A stretch of 64,000 bases of DNA from JABSQH01 sp039177505. Its GTDB lineage: Bacteria > Actinomycetota > Acidimicrobiia > Acidimicrobiales > Ilumatobacteraceae. The stretch spans positions 25,547 to 89,546 of the forward strand of contig JBCDFR010000007.1 of the NCBI GenBank assembly GCA_039177505.1, written 5' to 3'. The notes beneath the pieces are model-generated. The model did no database searches, was not told the origin of the DNA, and saw nothing but the letters and a program-made list of their open reading frames with translations. Below, piece after piece: positions 8,345 through 16,848 of the stretch (its first letter is position 1; the number at the start of each line of letters is the position of its first letter). Position numbers and translations under genes: made by a program.

Positions 8345-9877
8345 ATGTTGATCTATATCGCGCGTCGTCTCGTCGCCGGGGTTTTCGTGATGATCGTTGC
8401 GTCGTTCATCCTGTATCTGTTGATGACGCAGGCCGGTGATCCGCTGGCCTTTACGCTCACGATCCAAAACCCGACGCAGCGGCAAGCAGTGATCGATGAG
8501 GTGACCAATACGCTGAGTCTTGACGTTCCGCCCGTCGAGCGCTACTTCGACTGGCTGACGCGACTGGTGTTCCAACAAGACTTCGGCTTGGTGTCGACGA
8601 CGCAAGAACCCGTGTCGTCCGAGCTCGCCCGTCGGGTGCCCACGACCCTCAAACTCGTCACCGCCGCAACGGTGTTGTCGGTGATCATCGGCATCTTCAC
8701 CGGTGTGATCACGGCGCTGCGTCAATACTCCGGATTCGACTATCTCGTCACGTTCGTGACATTCGTGTTCTTCTCGCTTCCCGTCTTCTGGGTCGCTGTA
8801 ATCCTGAAGGACTGGGGCGGAATCAACCTGAATGACTGGTTGCGCGATGGCGCGCAGTTCTCGACTACGTTCGTGGTCGCAATGGCGCTGCTGTTCGCCG
8901 TCGTGGGCGCATCGTTCGCGGGTGGGACCGCAGTGCGCAAAGCAGCGATTGGAGCGGCGTGCGCGGTGATCGCCGCACTTGTCCTCGCTTGGGTTTCAGC
9001 TACTCAATGGCTGCTGGATCCCGGCTTCGGGTTCTTCGGGTTTGCCGTCATCACAACGGCAGTCGTCGTCGGCGTCGTTGCTGTCATGGCCGGCCTTGCG
9101 AACCGGCGGGCGCTCATTGCCGGGGGAGTCACCGGCGCGATCGGTGTTGTCTCGTACATTCCAATGCAGGCGGTCTTCGACAATCCGATCAACGTCTGGC
9201 AACTGTTCGGCTGGCTGGCGATTGCGCTGGCCGTTTCCACCGCTGTCGGATACATCGTCGGCGGGTACGACAAGGGGCAAGCGGCCCGCACTGCGGGTGT
9301 CGTTGCGGTGTTCTGCGGGATCGTCATGGTGGTAGATCGGATGATGCAGTCGTGGGCGGAGTACTCCGCAGAGCCGGTCATCCGCAATCGACCTATCAAG
9401 ACGATCGGCGACGGGGAGGATCGTCTGGACGGCAGCTTTTGGGTGATCGCGGACAACACGTTCAGCCATCTCGTGTTGCCGACGATCGCACTGATGCTGA
9501 TTTCGGTTGCGGCGTACACGCGGTTCTCGCGGAGCAGCATGCTCGAGGTGCTCAACCAGGACTACATCCGTACCGCACGGGCAAAGGGACTGACTGAGCG
9601 AACCGTTCTCGTGCGACACGCACTGCGCAACGCGTTGTTGCCGCTCGCCACGATCGTGGCGTTTGATATCAGTGGCATCATCAGCGGTGCGGTGATCACC
9701 GAGACCGTGTTCCAGTGGGAGGGAATGGGGACGCTGTTCATCGATGGGCTCCGAGAGTTCGACCCCAATCGAGTGATGGCGTTCTTTGTCGTGACAGGAG
9801 CGTTTGCCGTGGTGTTCAACCTCCTCGCGGACGTCGCTTATGCCGTGTTGGATCCGCGAATCCGAGTGGGGGAGTGA
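8345..9877 (+). CDS. ABC transporter permease (OppB/DppB type) with enlarged membrane insert
   Basis: The N-terminus (MLIYIARRLVAGVFVMIVAS) and C-terminal half are a standard OppB-like permease, with the EAA-type loop DYIRTARAKGLTERTVLVRHALRNALLPL that contacts the ATPase. The protein is 510 residues, against about 310-330 usually. The excess lies at roughly residues 155-345, between FVFFSLPVFWVAVIL and the FSHLVLPTIALML helix, and reads as several extra hydrophobic helices. ATG 8345 is preferred to the TTG at 8327 because GAGGAG at 8329-8334 precedes it and the family N-terminus begins there. Partner of the permease at 9885, which follows after 7 bases. Confidence 0.9.
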   Translation: MLIYIARRLVAGVFVMIVASFILYLLMTQAGDPLAFTLTIQNPTQRQAVIDEVTNTLSLDVPPVERYFDWLTRLVFQQDFGLVSTTQEPVSSELARRVPTTLKLVTAATVLSVIIGIFTGVITALRQYSGFDYLVTFVTFVFFSLPVFWVAVILKDWGGINLNDWLRDGAQFSTTFVVAMALLFAVVGASFAGGTAVRKAAIGAACAVIAALVLAWVSATQWLLDPGFGFFGFAVITTAVVVGVVAVMAGLANRRALIAGGVTGAIGVVSYIPMQAVFDNPINVWQLFGWLAIALAVSTAVGYIVGGYDKGQAARTAGVVAVFCGIVMVVDRMMQSWAEYSAEPVIRNRPIKTIGDGEDRLDGSFWVIADNTFSHLVLPTIALMLISVAAYTRFSRSSMLEVLNQDYIRTARAKGLTERTVLVRHALRNALLPLATIVAFDISGIISGAVITETVFQWEGMGTLFIDGLREFDPNRVMAFFVVTGAFAVVFNLLADVAYAVLDPRIRVGE

Positions 9878-9884
9878 GGACGTC

Positions 9885-10994
9885 GTGACGGAGCAACAAG
9901 ACGGCGAGCACTCGCCCGTCGAACCCGTCGAGCCAGCAGCACTCGAGGGTGAGAATGCGATCGAGCTCTCCGAAGTGGCAGGGCTGAGCCAAGGCCAAAT
10001 CGTTCGACGGCGCTTCTTCAGACATCGCGGCGCGATGTTGGCGCTGGCCGTGCTCGCGCTGATCATAGTGCTGGCGACGACGTCGGTCGGGTGGGGCCCG
10101 ATCCCGGGTTGGTGGAAGTGGAGTCACACCGATCTCGTTCCGCAGACGCCCGATGACGGTCCCACGATGTCGCTGCGCCCGACGTGGCTCGGTGGAGCCG
10201 GGATTCGGCTCGGGGATCATCCGTTTGGTGTTGACAACGAGCTCGGAAAAGACATGTTTGCGCTGACCATGCGCGGTGTGCAGACGAGCCTGACCGTGAT
10301 CATCGTGCTCGGTGTGTTATCTACCACGATCGGGGTCACCGTGGGTGCGCTGTCGGGCTACTACGGCAAGTGGGTCGACGCTGCACTCATGCGAGCGACC
10401 GACGTCGTGATCGTGATTCCACTGCTCGTCATCACGGCGGTCGCCGGTTTCGCGCTCGGGCTTTCCGGGATTTGGCCGGTTGCGGTCGCCCTAGGCGTGT
10501 TCACATGGACGGGTCTGGCGCGGCTCGTGCGGGCGGAGTTCCTTGCGCTTCGCGAACGGGAGTTCGTCGACGCGGCGCGTGTGGCGAACGCATCCGATCG
10601 TCGAATCATCTTCAAGCACATCCTGCCGAACACCGTGGGCACCATCGTGGTGAGCACCACGCTCCTGATGGGCGCCGGGTTGTTGACCGAGGCAGCTCTC
10701 GGCTTCTTGGGCTTCGGTGTGCGCCCGCCCGAGGTGTCGCTCGGCACGATCGTCAACCAGTATCAGGGAGCATTCGGTACGCGACCGTGGCTGTTCTTGT
10801 GGCCAGGGTTTTTTATCGTCGGGATCGTGCTCTGCTTGCAGTTCATCGGCGACGGGCTTCGTGATGCGTTCGATCCACGCCAGAAGCGGATCCCGTCGCG
10901 CAAGGACCTCGAGCGCGGCAACGACCCGATCAGCGAGCAGGAAGGCCTTCCTGCGGAGGCCGCGATCCATCGAGTGCCCGGAGGATCCGAGTGA
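9885..10994 (+). CDS. ABC transporter permease (OppC/DppC type)
   Basis: Second membrane subunit of the oligopeptide-type importer, 369 residues. The acidic N-terminal tail of about 45 residues is followed by the OppC N-terminal segment VRRRFFRHRGAMLALAVLALIIV, a periplasmic region, and the core with GVQTSLTVIIVLGV and the EAA loop EFVDAARVANASDRRIIFKHILPN. Start GTG 9885 lies 7 bases after the first permease stop; earlier in-frame starts run inside that gene. The C-terminal charged tail after FDPRQKR is longer than usual. Confidence 0.92.
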   Translation: MTEQQDGEHSPVEPVEPAALEGENAIELSEVAGLSQGQIVRRRFFRHRGAMLALAVLALIIVLATTSVGWGPIPGWWKWSHTDLVPQTPDDGPTMSLRPTWLGGAGIRLGDHPFGVDNELGKDMFALTMRGVQTSLTVIIVLGVLSTTIGVTVGALSGYYGKWVDAALMRATDVVIVIPLLVITAVAGFALGLSGIWPVAVALGVFTWTGLARLVRAEFLALREREFVDAARVANASDRRIIFKHILPNTVGTIVVSTTLLMGAGLLTEAALGFLGFGVRPPEVSLGTIVNQYQGAFGTRPWLFLWPGFFIVGIVLCLQFIGDGLRDAFDPRQKRIPSRKDLERGNDPISEQEGLPAEAAIHRVPGGSE

Positions 10995-11011
10995 TGGTCA
11001 GCAGCGCTTGC

Positions 11012-11641
11012 CTACCCCACGAGCAAGCCGAGCCATCCCACTATTATCAGCGCAGCGATAGTTGCGCCGATCTGCCAATTCCAACGCATCGGCAGGCGTG
11101 CGTACTCGAGCCGGGGATCGTCGAGGTGTCCTTGACGGCGGAGCTGCTCCCATCTGGTGCGCACGATGGTTGCTGCCTCAGCCGACGGACTCCCAGCCAT
11201 GTCGCCCGTACTCGAAGAAGTGATCGGCCGCTCGGCGGGGTCCTGCCCGGGGTGGGTCGCGCCCTTTGCCGCCGAGCGCATCCTCATCGAGTAGCGCAGC
11301 GCAGTTCCGGCACTCGGCGCCGGCGCAGCCCAGGCTGCGTATCGGCCATAGGGTGTGTCGACCGTGAGCGCGAACCGGGTGTCGACCGCGGTGACTGCAG
11401 GCCACGGGATGTCGATCGTACGCGTGACGTTGACGAACCGAACGCCGGAATCGGAGACCGCGATGTGCGGCCGCCAGAACACAGCCCACACGACAGTGAC
11501 GAAGGCCGCCGCCCAGGGCAACGTGACCAACGCATCGAGCAAGCCACTGGTCGCCGCGACGAACACGATGGTGGCAGCGGCCGCCGCGCCGATCGCTATC
11601 GTGAAGCCCCGACCGAAAGCGGAGCGAAACTCTTGGGTCAC
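11012..11641 (-). CDS. PH domain-containing membrane protein
   Basis: A 209-residue protein with two N-terminal hydrophobic helices (about residues 14-55), then a bacterial PH-like segment (RPHIAVSDSGVRFVNVTRTIDIPWPAVTAVD) of the kind found in short actinobacterial membrane proteins, and a final transmembrane helix at the C-terminus (IGATIAALIIVGWLGLLVG). Function unknown. It is oriented against the transporter genes and sits between the second permease and the ATPase, so it is probably a later insertion in that locus. The family call rests on the W-P-A-V PH strand pattern. Confidence 0.72.
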   Translation of the reverse strand: MTQEFRSAFGRGFTIAIGAAAAATIVFVAATSGLLDALVTLPWAAAFVTVVWAVFWRPHIAVSDSGVRFVNVTRTIDIPWPAVTAVDTRFALTVDTPYGRYAAWAAPAPSAGTALRYSMRMRSAAKGATHPGQDPAERPITSSSTGDMAGSPSAEAATIVRTRWEQLRRQGHLDDPRLEYARLPMRWNWQIGATIAALIIVGWLGLLVG

Positions 11642-11718
11642 CGAATCAGTCTGACACAGCAGTGTCCAGCGCTGTCAGGCGCCTGTGTGAGTCCGCTCGG
11701 TTCGAGCTGGGAGACGGC

Positions 11719-13407
11719 ATGGCGGACGTGAGCGCGTCGACCAACACCATCGCAGAAGTGAGGGATCTCTCCGTCGAGTTCTGGGTGAACGGCGAGTGGC
11801 ACCCTGCCGTGAAGAGCCTGAACCTCGACGTGCAGCCTCGCCGGGCGCTAGCCGTCGTCGGCGAGTCCGGGTCGGGAAAGTCCACCGTTGCGCTCGCAAT
11901 GATGGGGCTCCTCCCCCAGAATGCGCACGTCAGCGGATCGATTGTGATCGACGGCGTCGAGGTCGTCGGACTCGACAAACGGGCGCTCCGGTCGATGCGC
12001 GGGCGACGCGTCTCAATGATCTTTCAGGAACCAATGACCGCGCTCAATCCTGTCTATACGATCGGTTTCCAGATCTCCGAGATGTTGCGGAGCCATCAAT
12101 CGATGTCGCCACGGCGGGCACGCGACCGCGCGGTGGAGCTACTTGAGTTGGTGGAGATCCCCGAACCCGAGCGTCGCCTAGCGAGCTTTCCGCACGAGTT
12201 GTCGGGGGGGCAGCGCCAGCGAGCGATGATTGCACAGGCCCTCGCCTGCGACCCGCAATTGATCATCGCCGACGAGCCGACCACCGCCCTCGATGTCACC
12301 GTACAGGCCGAGATCCTGAAGCTGTTGCGCGATCTGCGGGACCGGATCGATGCCGGGATCGTGTTGATCACCCACGACATGGGTGTCGTTGCCGACCTCG
12401 CCGACGACGTGATGGTGATGCAGCGCGGGGTCGCAGTGGAACACGGAACCACCCGGCAGATCTATACCGCGCCGGCCCATGACTACACCAAGTCGCTGCT
12501 CGCCGCCGTTCCACACCTCGGTTCCTCGGAGAACGAGGACGCCACCGCGGCACGGAGCGACGGTGACGACCTCGAGCACTTGGTCACACTTACCGACGTG
12601 GCGGTCGAGTATCCGAGGCGTGGGCGTATTCCCGCATTCCGTGCGATCGATGGCGTGTCGTTGCACATCGACGAAGGCGAGGTCGTCGGCTTGGTTGGCG
12701 AGTCCGGCTCGGGAAAGACGACAATCGGGAGGGCCATCGTTGGACTCCTCCCGTTCGTCGAGGGTTCGGCGAACGTGCTGGGTCATGACATGGTGTCCGC
12801 GTCGCGAAAAGTACTCGGGGCGGTGCGCAGCGACGTCAGCTTCGTGTTCCAAGACCCCGGATCATCGCTCAACCCACGACTGCCGATTGGGGAGTCCATC
12901 GGCGAGCCGCTGAAATTGGCCAACGTCGCCAAGGGCAAGGAGCTTGATCGGCGTGTCGAGGAGCTGCTCGATCAGGTCGAGCTCGCTCGCTACCTTCGAA
13001 ATCGGTACCCTCACGAACTCAGCGGCGGGCAGCGCCAGCGCGTCGGCCTTGCACGTGCGTTGGCGCTCGGCCCGAAACTGCTCATTGCCGACGAGCCGAC
13101 CTCGGCACTCGACGTGTCGGTCCAGGCGCGGGTTCTCGAGCTCTTCCAGCAACTTCAACGCGAAATCGGATTCGCGTGCCTGTTCATCTCGCACGACCTC
13201 GCGGTCGTCGAGATCCTTGCTCGGCGGATCGTCGTGTTGAGCAACGGTGCTGTCGTGGAGGAGGGACCGCGCGCCCAGATCCTGCACGCTCCTCAGGAGC
13301 CGTACACCAAGCGACTGATTTCAGCTGTGCCGGTTCCGGACCCCGACGAGCAGGAGCAGCGACGAACCGAGCGTGACGCGCTGATCGTCGAAGAGTCCGA
13401 CGGCTGA
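11719..13407 (+). CDS. ABC transporter ATP-binding protein, fused DppD-DppF type
   Basis: Two complete nucleotide-binding domains in one 562-residue chain power the peptide-type importer. Domain 1 has Walker A GESGSGKST, signature LSGGQRQRAMIAQAL and Walker B LIIADEPTTALD; domain 2 has GESGSGKTT, LSGGQRQRVGLARAL and LLIADEPTSALD. Each domain keeps the oligopeptide-type C-terminal extension (PAHDYTKSLLAAVPH and QEPYTKRLISAVPVPDP). ATG 11719, with GGGAG a few bases upstream, is preferred over the start at 11662. It is separated from the permeases by a gene on the other strand, so it needs its own promoter or read-through. Confidence 0.95.
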   Translation: MADVSASTNTIAEVRDLSVEFWVNGEWHPAVKSLNLDVQPRRALAVVGESGSGKSTVALAMMGLLPQNAHVSGSIVIDGVEVVGLDKRALRSMRGRRVSMIFQEPMTALNPVYTIGFQISEMLRSHQSMSPRRARDRAVELLELVEIPEPERRLASFPHELSGGQRQRAMIAQALACDPQLIIADEPTTALDVTVQAEILKLLRDLRDRIDAGIVLITHDMGVVADLADDVMVMQRGVAVEHGTTRQIYTAPAHDYTKSLLAAVPHLGSSENEDATAARSDGDDLEHLVTLTDVAVEYPRRGRIPAFRAIDGVSLHIDEGEVVGLVGESGSGKTTIGRAIVGLLPFVEGSANVLGHDMVSASRKVLGAVRSDVSFVFQDPGSSLNPRLPIGESIGEPLKLANVAKGKELDRRVEELLDQVELARYLRNRYPHELSGGQRQRVGLARALALGPKLLIADEPTSALDVSVQARVLELFQQLQREIGFACLFISHDLAVVEILARRIVVLSNGAVVEEGPRAQILHAPQEPYTKRLISAVPVPDPDEQEQRRTERDALIVEESDG

Positions 13408-13516
13408 TCCCGCTTCCGTCGCGCCCACTTGGCGGGCTGCGTTCAAGGCGTTGATCGGCCGCTCAAGGACGAGGCGGATGCCGGAAGGAGCGCATCATTC
13501 GGTAGCGTACCCGGCC

Positions 13517-13759
13517 GTGCGAGACGTGATTCTCTACATCACCTTGGTGCTCAACGTGGTTTCGATGGGCGCCCTGATCGCTGGCATCCTCATGCACAGC
13601 GGCCGCGGTGGTGGTCTCTCCGACATGTTCGGCGGAGGCGGGGGAGCGGCGCTCGGGTCGACAGCGGCCGAGCGCAACCTGAACCGGATCACGTTCGTGT
13701 TCGCGCTGATCTGGATCTTTACGCTCATGGCACTGAGCTTCTTGCTACCCGTTATTTAA
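13517..13759 (+). CDS. secG: preprotein translocase subunit SecG
   Basis: Small (80 residues) SecG: two membrane helices (ILYITLVLNVVSMGALIAGIL and ITFVFALIWIFTLMALSFLL) around the cytoplasmic loop HSGRGGGLSDMFGGGGG. It stabilises the SecYEG channel. GTG 13517 gives the typical start; an alternative GTG at 13526 is possible. In many actinobacteria secG follows tpiA directly; here it lies about 7.6 kb downstream with the ABC transporter in between. A perfect hairpin overlaps its stop codon. Confidence 0.9.
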   Translation: MRDVILYITLVLNVVSMGALIAGILMHSGRGGGLSDMFGGGGGAALGSTAAERNLNRITFVFALIWIFTLMALSFLLPVI

Positions 13760-13764
13760 CGGGT
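13747..13764 (+). terminator. perfect palindromic hairpin overlapping the secG stop codon
   Basis: ACCCGTT - ATTT - AACGGGT forms a 7-bp stem with a 4-base loop, and the TAA stop of secG (13757-13759) lies in it. A second small inverted repeat, ACCGCG/CGCGGT, follows at 13772-13787. No long U-run follows, so it may act as a 3'-end stabiliser or a weak terminator ahead of the tRNA gene. Confidence 0.65.
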
Positions 13765-13820
13765 GGGTGCCACCGCGCAGCCGCGGTAGGATCTCAGACC
13801 TTCACGAACAGCATCACCAC

Positions 13821-13911
13821 GTCGGAGTGGCGGAATTGGCAGACGCGCTAGCTTGAGGTGCTAGTGCCCTACTTAATGGGCGTGGGGGTTCAAGTCCCCC
13901 CTCCGACACCA
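13821..13911 (+). tRNA. tRNA-Leu (anticodon GAG)
   Basis: Folds as a class II tRNA. The acceptor stem GTCGGAG pairs with CTCCGAC. The anticodon stem CTAGC/GCTAG encloses the loop TTGAGGT with anticodon GAG at 13855-13857, reading CUC/CUU. A long variable arm (TGCCCTACTTAATGGGCGT region) and a T arm GGGGG-TTCAAGT-CCCCC follow. The 3' CCA is encoded (13909-13911). Confidence 0.97.
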
Positions 13912-13913
13912 GA

Positions 13914-14145
13914 TCAGTCGTCGCCGCTGAAGTCGATACCCGCCGCGACGAGCGGACACTCCGGTGCGTGTCTCCGCGTTGAACTTCCTGGTGCGGGCCA
14001 TCCAGCGCCAGGGCATCCAGTCGTGCTTCGGGAACCGGTGTACAACGAGCCACCGGTTGTCCGGTTCGGGACTGTGCTGTCGCGCTCGAGAGAGGGCACG
14101 TGACCCGTCGGGCTGCGTCGACGCACGGCTGCAGGCTCCCGGCAA
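13914..14145 (-). pseudogene. possible frameshifted remnant of an unidentified small gene
   Basis: On the minus strand one frame reads a plausible, third-position-GC-rich segment (RWLVVHRFPKHDWMPWRWMARTRKF core, roughly 13985-14070). The frame one base over then gives a sensible ending (ECPLVAAGIDFSGDD) with a stop at 13914. Together they look like one short protein interrupted by a one-base shift. I do not recognise the family. The stretch lies between the tRNA-Leu and the marR gene. It may be spacer DNA. Confidence 0.25.
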
Positions 14146-14172
14146 ATGCCGGAATGTTCTTGCGATGGTTGG

Positions 14173-14652
14173 CTAAGACTGAGGGTTGAGGAATTCGGGG
14201 TGCTCGCAGAGCGCCGCAGCCACGGTGGACAACGCGTCGGCGAGTGCGTCTTGTTGGCCGCTGTCGAGGTGGTCGAAGATCAGCCGCTGAACATCGTGGA
14301 CGTGGAGCGGCGCAACCTCCTGGAGCCGAGCGAAACCTTGATGGGTGAGCGTGGCGTTCTTCGCCCGGCCGTCGTCGGGGTCGGACGCAATAGTCACGTC
14401 CCCGCGACTCACCAATGCACGCAAGCGATGTGTGAGTCGACTCGGTGAGAGATTGGCGGCGTCGGCGAGCGCGCTCAGCCCGATCGTGCGATCGGGCGCC
14501 TCCGACAGGGCCACCAGGATCGTGTAGTGGACCGCGAGCAGGCCGTGCGCTTTGAGCGTTCGCTCGATCTCTGGGAAGGCGCGGTTGAGCACGGTCAGCA
14601 AGCCGCGCCAGGCCACCTCCTGGCGTTGGTTCAACCACCGAGGATCGGACAC
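14173..14652 (-). CDS. MarR family transcriptional regulator
   Basis: A 159-residue winged-helix regulator. The N-terminal dimerisation helix (residues 5-30) is followed by HYTILVALSEAP, the recognition helix region LADAANLSPSRLTHRLRALVSRGDV and the wing DPDDGRAKNATLTHQG. MarR proteins are usually repressors released by small phenolic or oxidant ligands. It is divergent from the pirin gene, and the 107-base space between them carries TTGAC-N2-GTCAA palindromes, so it probably controls itself and the pirin-SDR pair. Confidence 0.9.
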   Translation of the reverse strand: MSDPRWLNQRQEVAWRGLLTVLNRAFPEIERTLKAHGLLAVHYTILVALSEAPDRTIGLSALADAANLSPSRLTHRLRALVSRGDVTIASDPDDGRAKNATLTHQGFARLQEVAPLHVHDVQRLIFDHLDSGQQDALADALSTVAAALCEHPEFLNPQS

Positions 14653-14669
14653 CGCTCCCAGGCTACTAG

Positions 14670-14728
14670 TTGACGTTTCAATGATCTGGCGCTAACTTGA
14701 CGTGTCAACTAGATAGTTGACTTGTCAA
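14670..14728. promoter_or_regulatory. tandem TTGAC-N2-GTCAA operators (putative MarR sites)
   Basis: Two perfect 12-base palindromes, TTGACGTGTCAA (14697-14708) and TTGACTTGTCAA (14717-14728), start exactly 20 bases apart. A third, imperfect copy, TTGACGTTTCAA, lies at 14670-14681. They fill the divergent promoter region between marR and the pirin gene. The 20-base spacing puts the two perfect sites on the same face of the helix, as expected for a dimeric regulator binding in tandem. Assignment to this MarR is inference from position. Confidence 0.75.
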
Positions 14729-14759
14729 GTGAAGTCGACCAGCCAAACGGAGCTCAGAC

Positions 14760-15665
14760 ATGCCCGGCGTGCAATCCGAACCTACCGCTCGTACCGTTGC
14801 TCAGATCGTGGCGTCGGTCAGCACGCTCGAGGGCGGCGGGTTCCCGATCAATCGGCCATTCCCGACAGCGGACCTCGAACTGCTCGATCCGTTCCTTCTC
14901 CTCGACGAGATGGCTTCGGTGGAGGTCGCCCCAGGTGACGCGGTTGGGGCTCCGGCCCACCCCCATCGCGGGTTCGAGACCGTGACGTGCGTATTGCAGG
15001 GCGAAGTCGAGCACCGCGATTCGGCCGGCAATCACGGGATCATCGGACCGGGCGACGTGCAGTGGATGACCGCCGGGGACGGCATCGTCCACTCTGAGAT
15101 GCGCAGTGCGCGGGTGCGCAAAGACGGCGGCGTCGGACACGGCATTCAGTTGTGGGTGAACTTGCCGTCCGCTCTACGACGAACGGCGCCGAGGTATCAG
15201 GCGCTCACCGCCGACCGGATCCCGACCGCGTATGGAGATGGTTGGAGCGCGCATGTGATCGCTGGCTCGTTGCTCGGCGTGGAGGGGCCGGCCGAGACGC
15301 ACACACCAGTCGTGGTCGTCCGTGTGATCGTTGAACCGGGCGTCTCCCTGTCGATACCCACTCCTGCCGGCCACAACGCCGCGATCTATTCCGTGCGCGG
15401 CCCGTGCCAGCTCGGTCCCGATGCCGTTGACCTCGGGCCAACCCAACTCGGTGTCTTTACGCCGGTCGATGGCGAGGTGCTGGTCGCGACACCGGCCACA
15501 GCTGCTGAGCCGTTCCATGGAATCGTGCTGGCGGGCAAACCGATCGGTGAGCCCATCGTCCGCCACGGCCCGTTCGTGATGAACACGCACGACGAGATCG
15601 TCGAGGCGATCGATGACTTCCGCACAGGACGGATGGGGACGATCGCGGCGACTGGCTCGCTCTGA
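14760..15665 (+). CDS. pirin family protein
   Basis: A 301-residue bicupin. The N-terminal cupin carries the pirin metal-binding motif HPHRGFETVT (residues about 63-72), followed by the downstream His of SEMRS and the pirin signature GDVQWMTAGDGIVHSE. Pirins bind Fe or a similar metal; some act as quercetin dioxygenases or redox-responsive co-regulators. The start ATG 14760 gives the usual short lead-in. It is followed 31 bases later by an SDR on the same strand; both are probably under the divergent MarR. Confidence 0.92.
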   Translation: MPGVQSEPTARTVAQIVASVSTLEGGGFPINRPFPTADLELLDPFLLLDEMASVEVAPGDAVGAPAHPHRGFETVTCVLQGEVEHRDSAGNHGIIGPGDVQWMTAGDGIVHSEMRSARVRKDGGVGHGIQLWVNLPSALRRTAPRYQALTADRIPTAYGDGWSAHVIAGSLLGVEGPAETHTPVVVVRVIVEPGVSLSIPTPAGHNAAIYSVRGPCQLGPDAVDLGPTQLGVFTPVDGEVLVATPATAAEPFHGIVLAGKPIGEPIVRHGPFVMNTHDEIVEAIDDFRTGRMGTIAATGSL

Positions 15666-15696
15666 ACCAACAACCACTACCGAAACAGAGGACACG

Positions 15697-16512
15697 ATGA
15701 ACTCCGCCCGAACCGTTGCTATCACCGGCGCCTCCAGCGGGATTGGCGCTGCCTTGGCCCGCCTTCACGCCGTCGACGGCTGGAACGTCGTCATGGTCAA
15801 TCGCAGTGTCGAGCGCTCGCAACCCGTGATCGACGGGATCCGGGCAGACCACCCGGACGCGTCGATCGACGTCGTTCAGGCCGATGTGGCCGACCACGAG
15901 TCGATCGGAGCAGCGGCAACCGAGCTGCGTGATCGCGGGCAACTCGACCGGTTCATCAACAACGCCGGCGTGTTGATGGGTGAGAAGGTCATGTCGGCGC
16001 ATGACGTGGAGATGCACGCACAGGTGAACACGCTTGCCCCGTATCTCTTCGGCCGGTTCTTGAGCCCGGTCATGGAGGGCGGTCTGATGGCGACGGTCAG
16101 CACGAGCGGTATCGCCAACGCCAAGTCGTTGGAGCTCGATCAGCTCGCCGACCCGGACACGTTCAAGAAGCTCTTCGGGTCGTATGTGCAGTCGAAGCTC
16201 GCAGCCACCGCACTCATGAATGCGTTTGTCGATGAGTACCCTGGCGTCAACTACCGGTCCGTCGAGCCCGGCGCCGTCAAGACCCCCATGACGAGCGGTG
16301 ACGGTATGCCGCGATGGTTGGTGCCGATCCGCAACCTCGTCTTCGCCACTCCCGAGAAGGGAGCGGCGAAGCTCTACGACGCGCTCAACGGCGACTACCC
16401 GAACGGTGCCTATGTCCAGAAAGGGACGGCTCGCCCCTTCCCTGCCGGAGTTGACGACCCCGCCGCCCAGGAGGCGCTGCTGGCTTGGTGTCGTGACCAC
16501 ACCGGGGTCTGA
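15697..16512 (+). CDS. SDR family oxidoreductase
   Basis: A 271-residue short-chain dehydrogenase/reductase with the N-terminal cofactor motif TGASSGIG (near residue 8), NNAGV, and the catalytic pair Tyr-x-x-x-Lys in SYVQSK, then the PGAVKTPM loop. NAD(P)-dependent oxidoreduction of an unknown small carbonyl or alcohol. ATG 15697 was chosen over 15613 because the family motif starts within ten residues and AGAGG precedes it. It shares the pirin transcript and thus probably the MarR regulon. Confidence 0.9.
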   Translation: MNSARTVAITGASSGIGAALARLHAVDGWNVVMVNRSVERSQPVIDGIRADHPDASIDVVQADVADHESIGAAATELRDRGQLDRFINNAGVLMGEKVMSAHDVEMHAQVNTLAPYLFGRFLSPVMEGGLMATVSTSGIANAKSLELDQLADPDTFKKLFGSYVQSKLAATALMNAFVDEYPGVNYRSVEPGAVKTPMTSGDGMPRWLVPIRNLVFATPEKGAAKLYDALNGDYPNGAYVQKGTARPFPAGVDDPAAQEALLAWCRDHTGV

Positions 16513-16566
16513 GAGTCTTCGACCGGGTCCAACGGTCGTCGAATTCGCCTGCGTTGCTCTGCTCTC

Positions 16567-16848
16567 TCACACCACTTGCTCGCATCTGGCCTCTCCGTCG
16601 GCCGATGGTAGAACTCGACGTAGCTCCGCTTCGACGCCCGATGCACTCTCTCGGTCGTGCTCAACGATGACCAATTCGTACGGGCCTTTGTCGTCGCACC
16701 CCTCCGACACCACGACGACGCCGGTTCGTGAGGCAAGGTCGTATCCCAATCCGGACTCCTCCAGAAGTCCAAGGAGAATGAGAGATCGAGTTCGAGGTGG
16801 TTCCGGGCAGGATGACCCTGCTGCCGTCGTGTACACGCTGTCCAACAC
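16567..16848 (-). CDS. hypothetical small protein (doubtful)
   Basis: A 93-residue reading frame whose second half (GYDLASRTGVVVVSEGCDDKGPYELVIVEHD) reads like folded protein with alternating beta residues, while the first third does not. Neighbouring frames upstream on the same strand (to about 16980) also contain protein-like stretches, so this may be the tail of a frameshifted gene. No family recognised. It lies in a gene-poor interval between the SDR (ends 16512) and the VOC gene (17623). Confidence 0.25.
   Translation of the reverse strand: MLDSVYTTAAGSSCPEPPRTRSLILLGLLEESGLGYDLASRTGVVVVSEGCDDKGPYELVIVEHDRESASGVEAELRRVLPSADGEARCEQVV

Noticed and set aside
13873..13920. Peptide ending RGDLNPHAH on the minus strand
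   Set aside because: This is the usual artefact of translating a tRNA-Leu gene; the tRNA fold explains the sequence.
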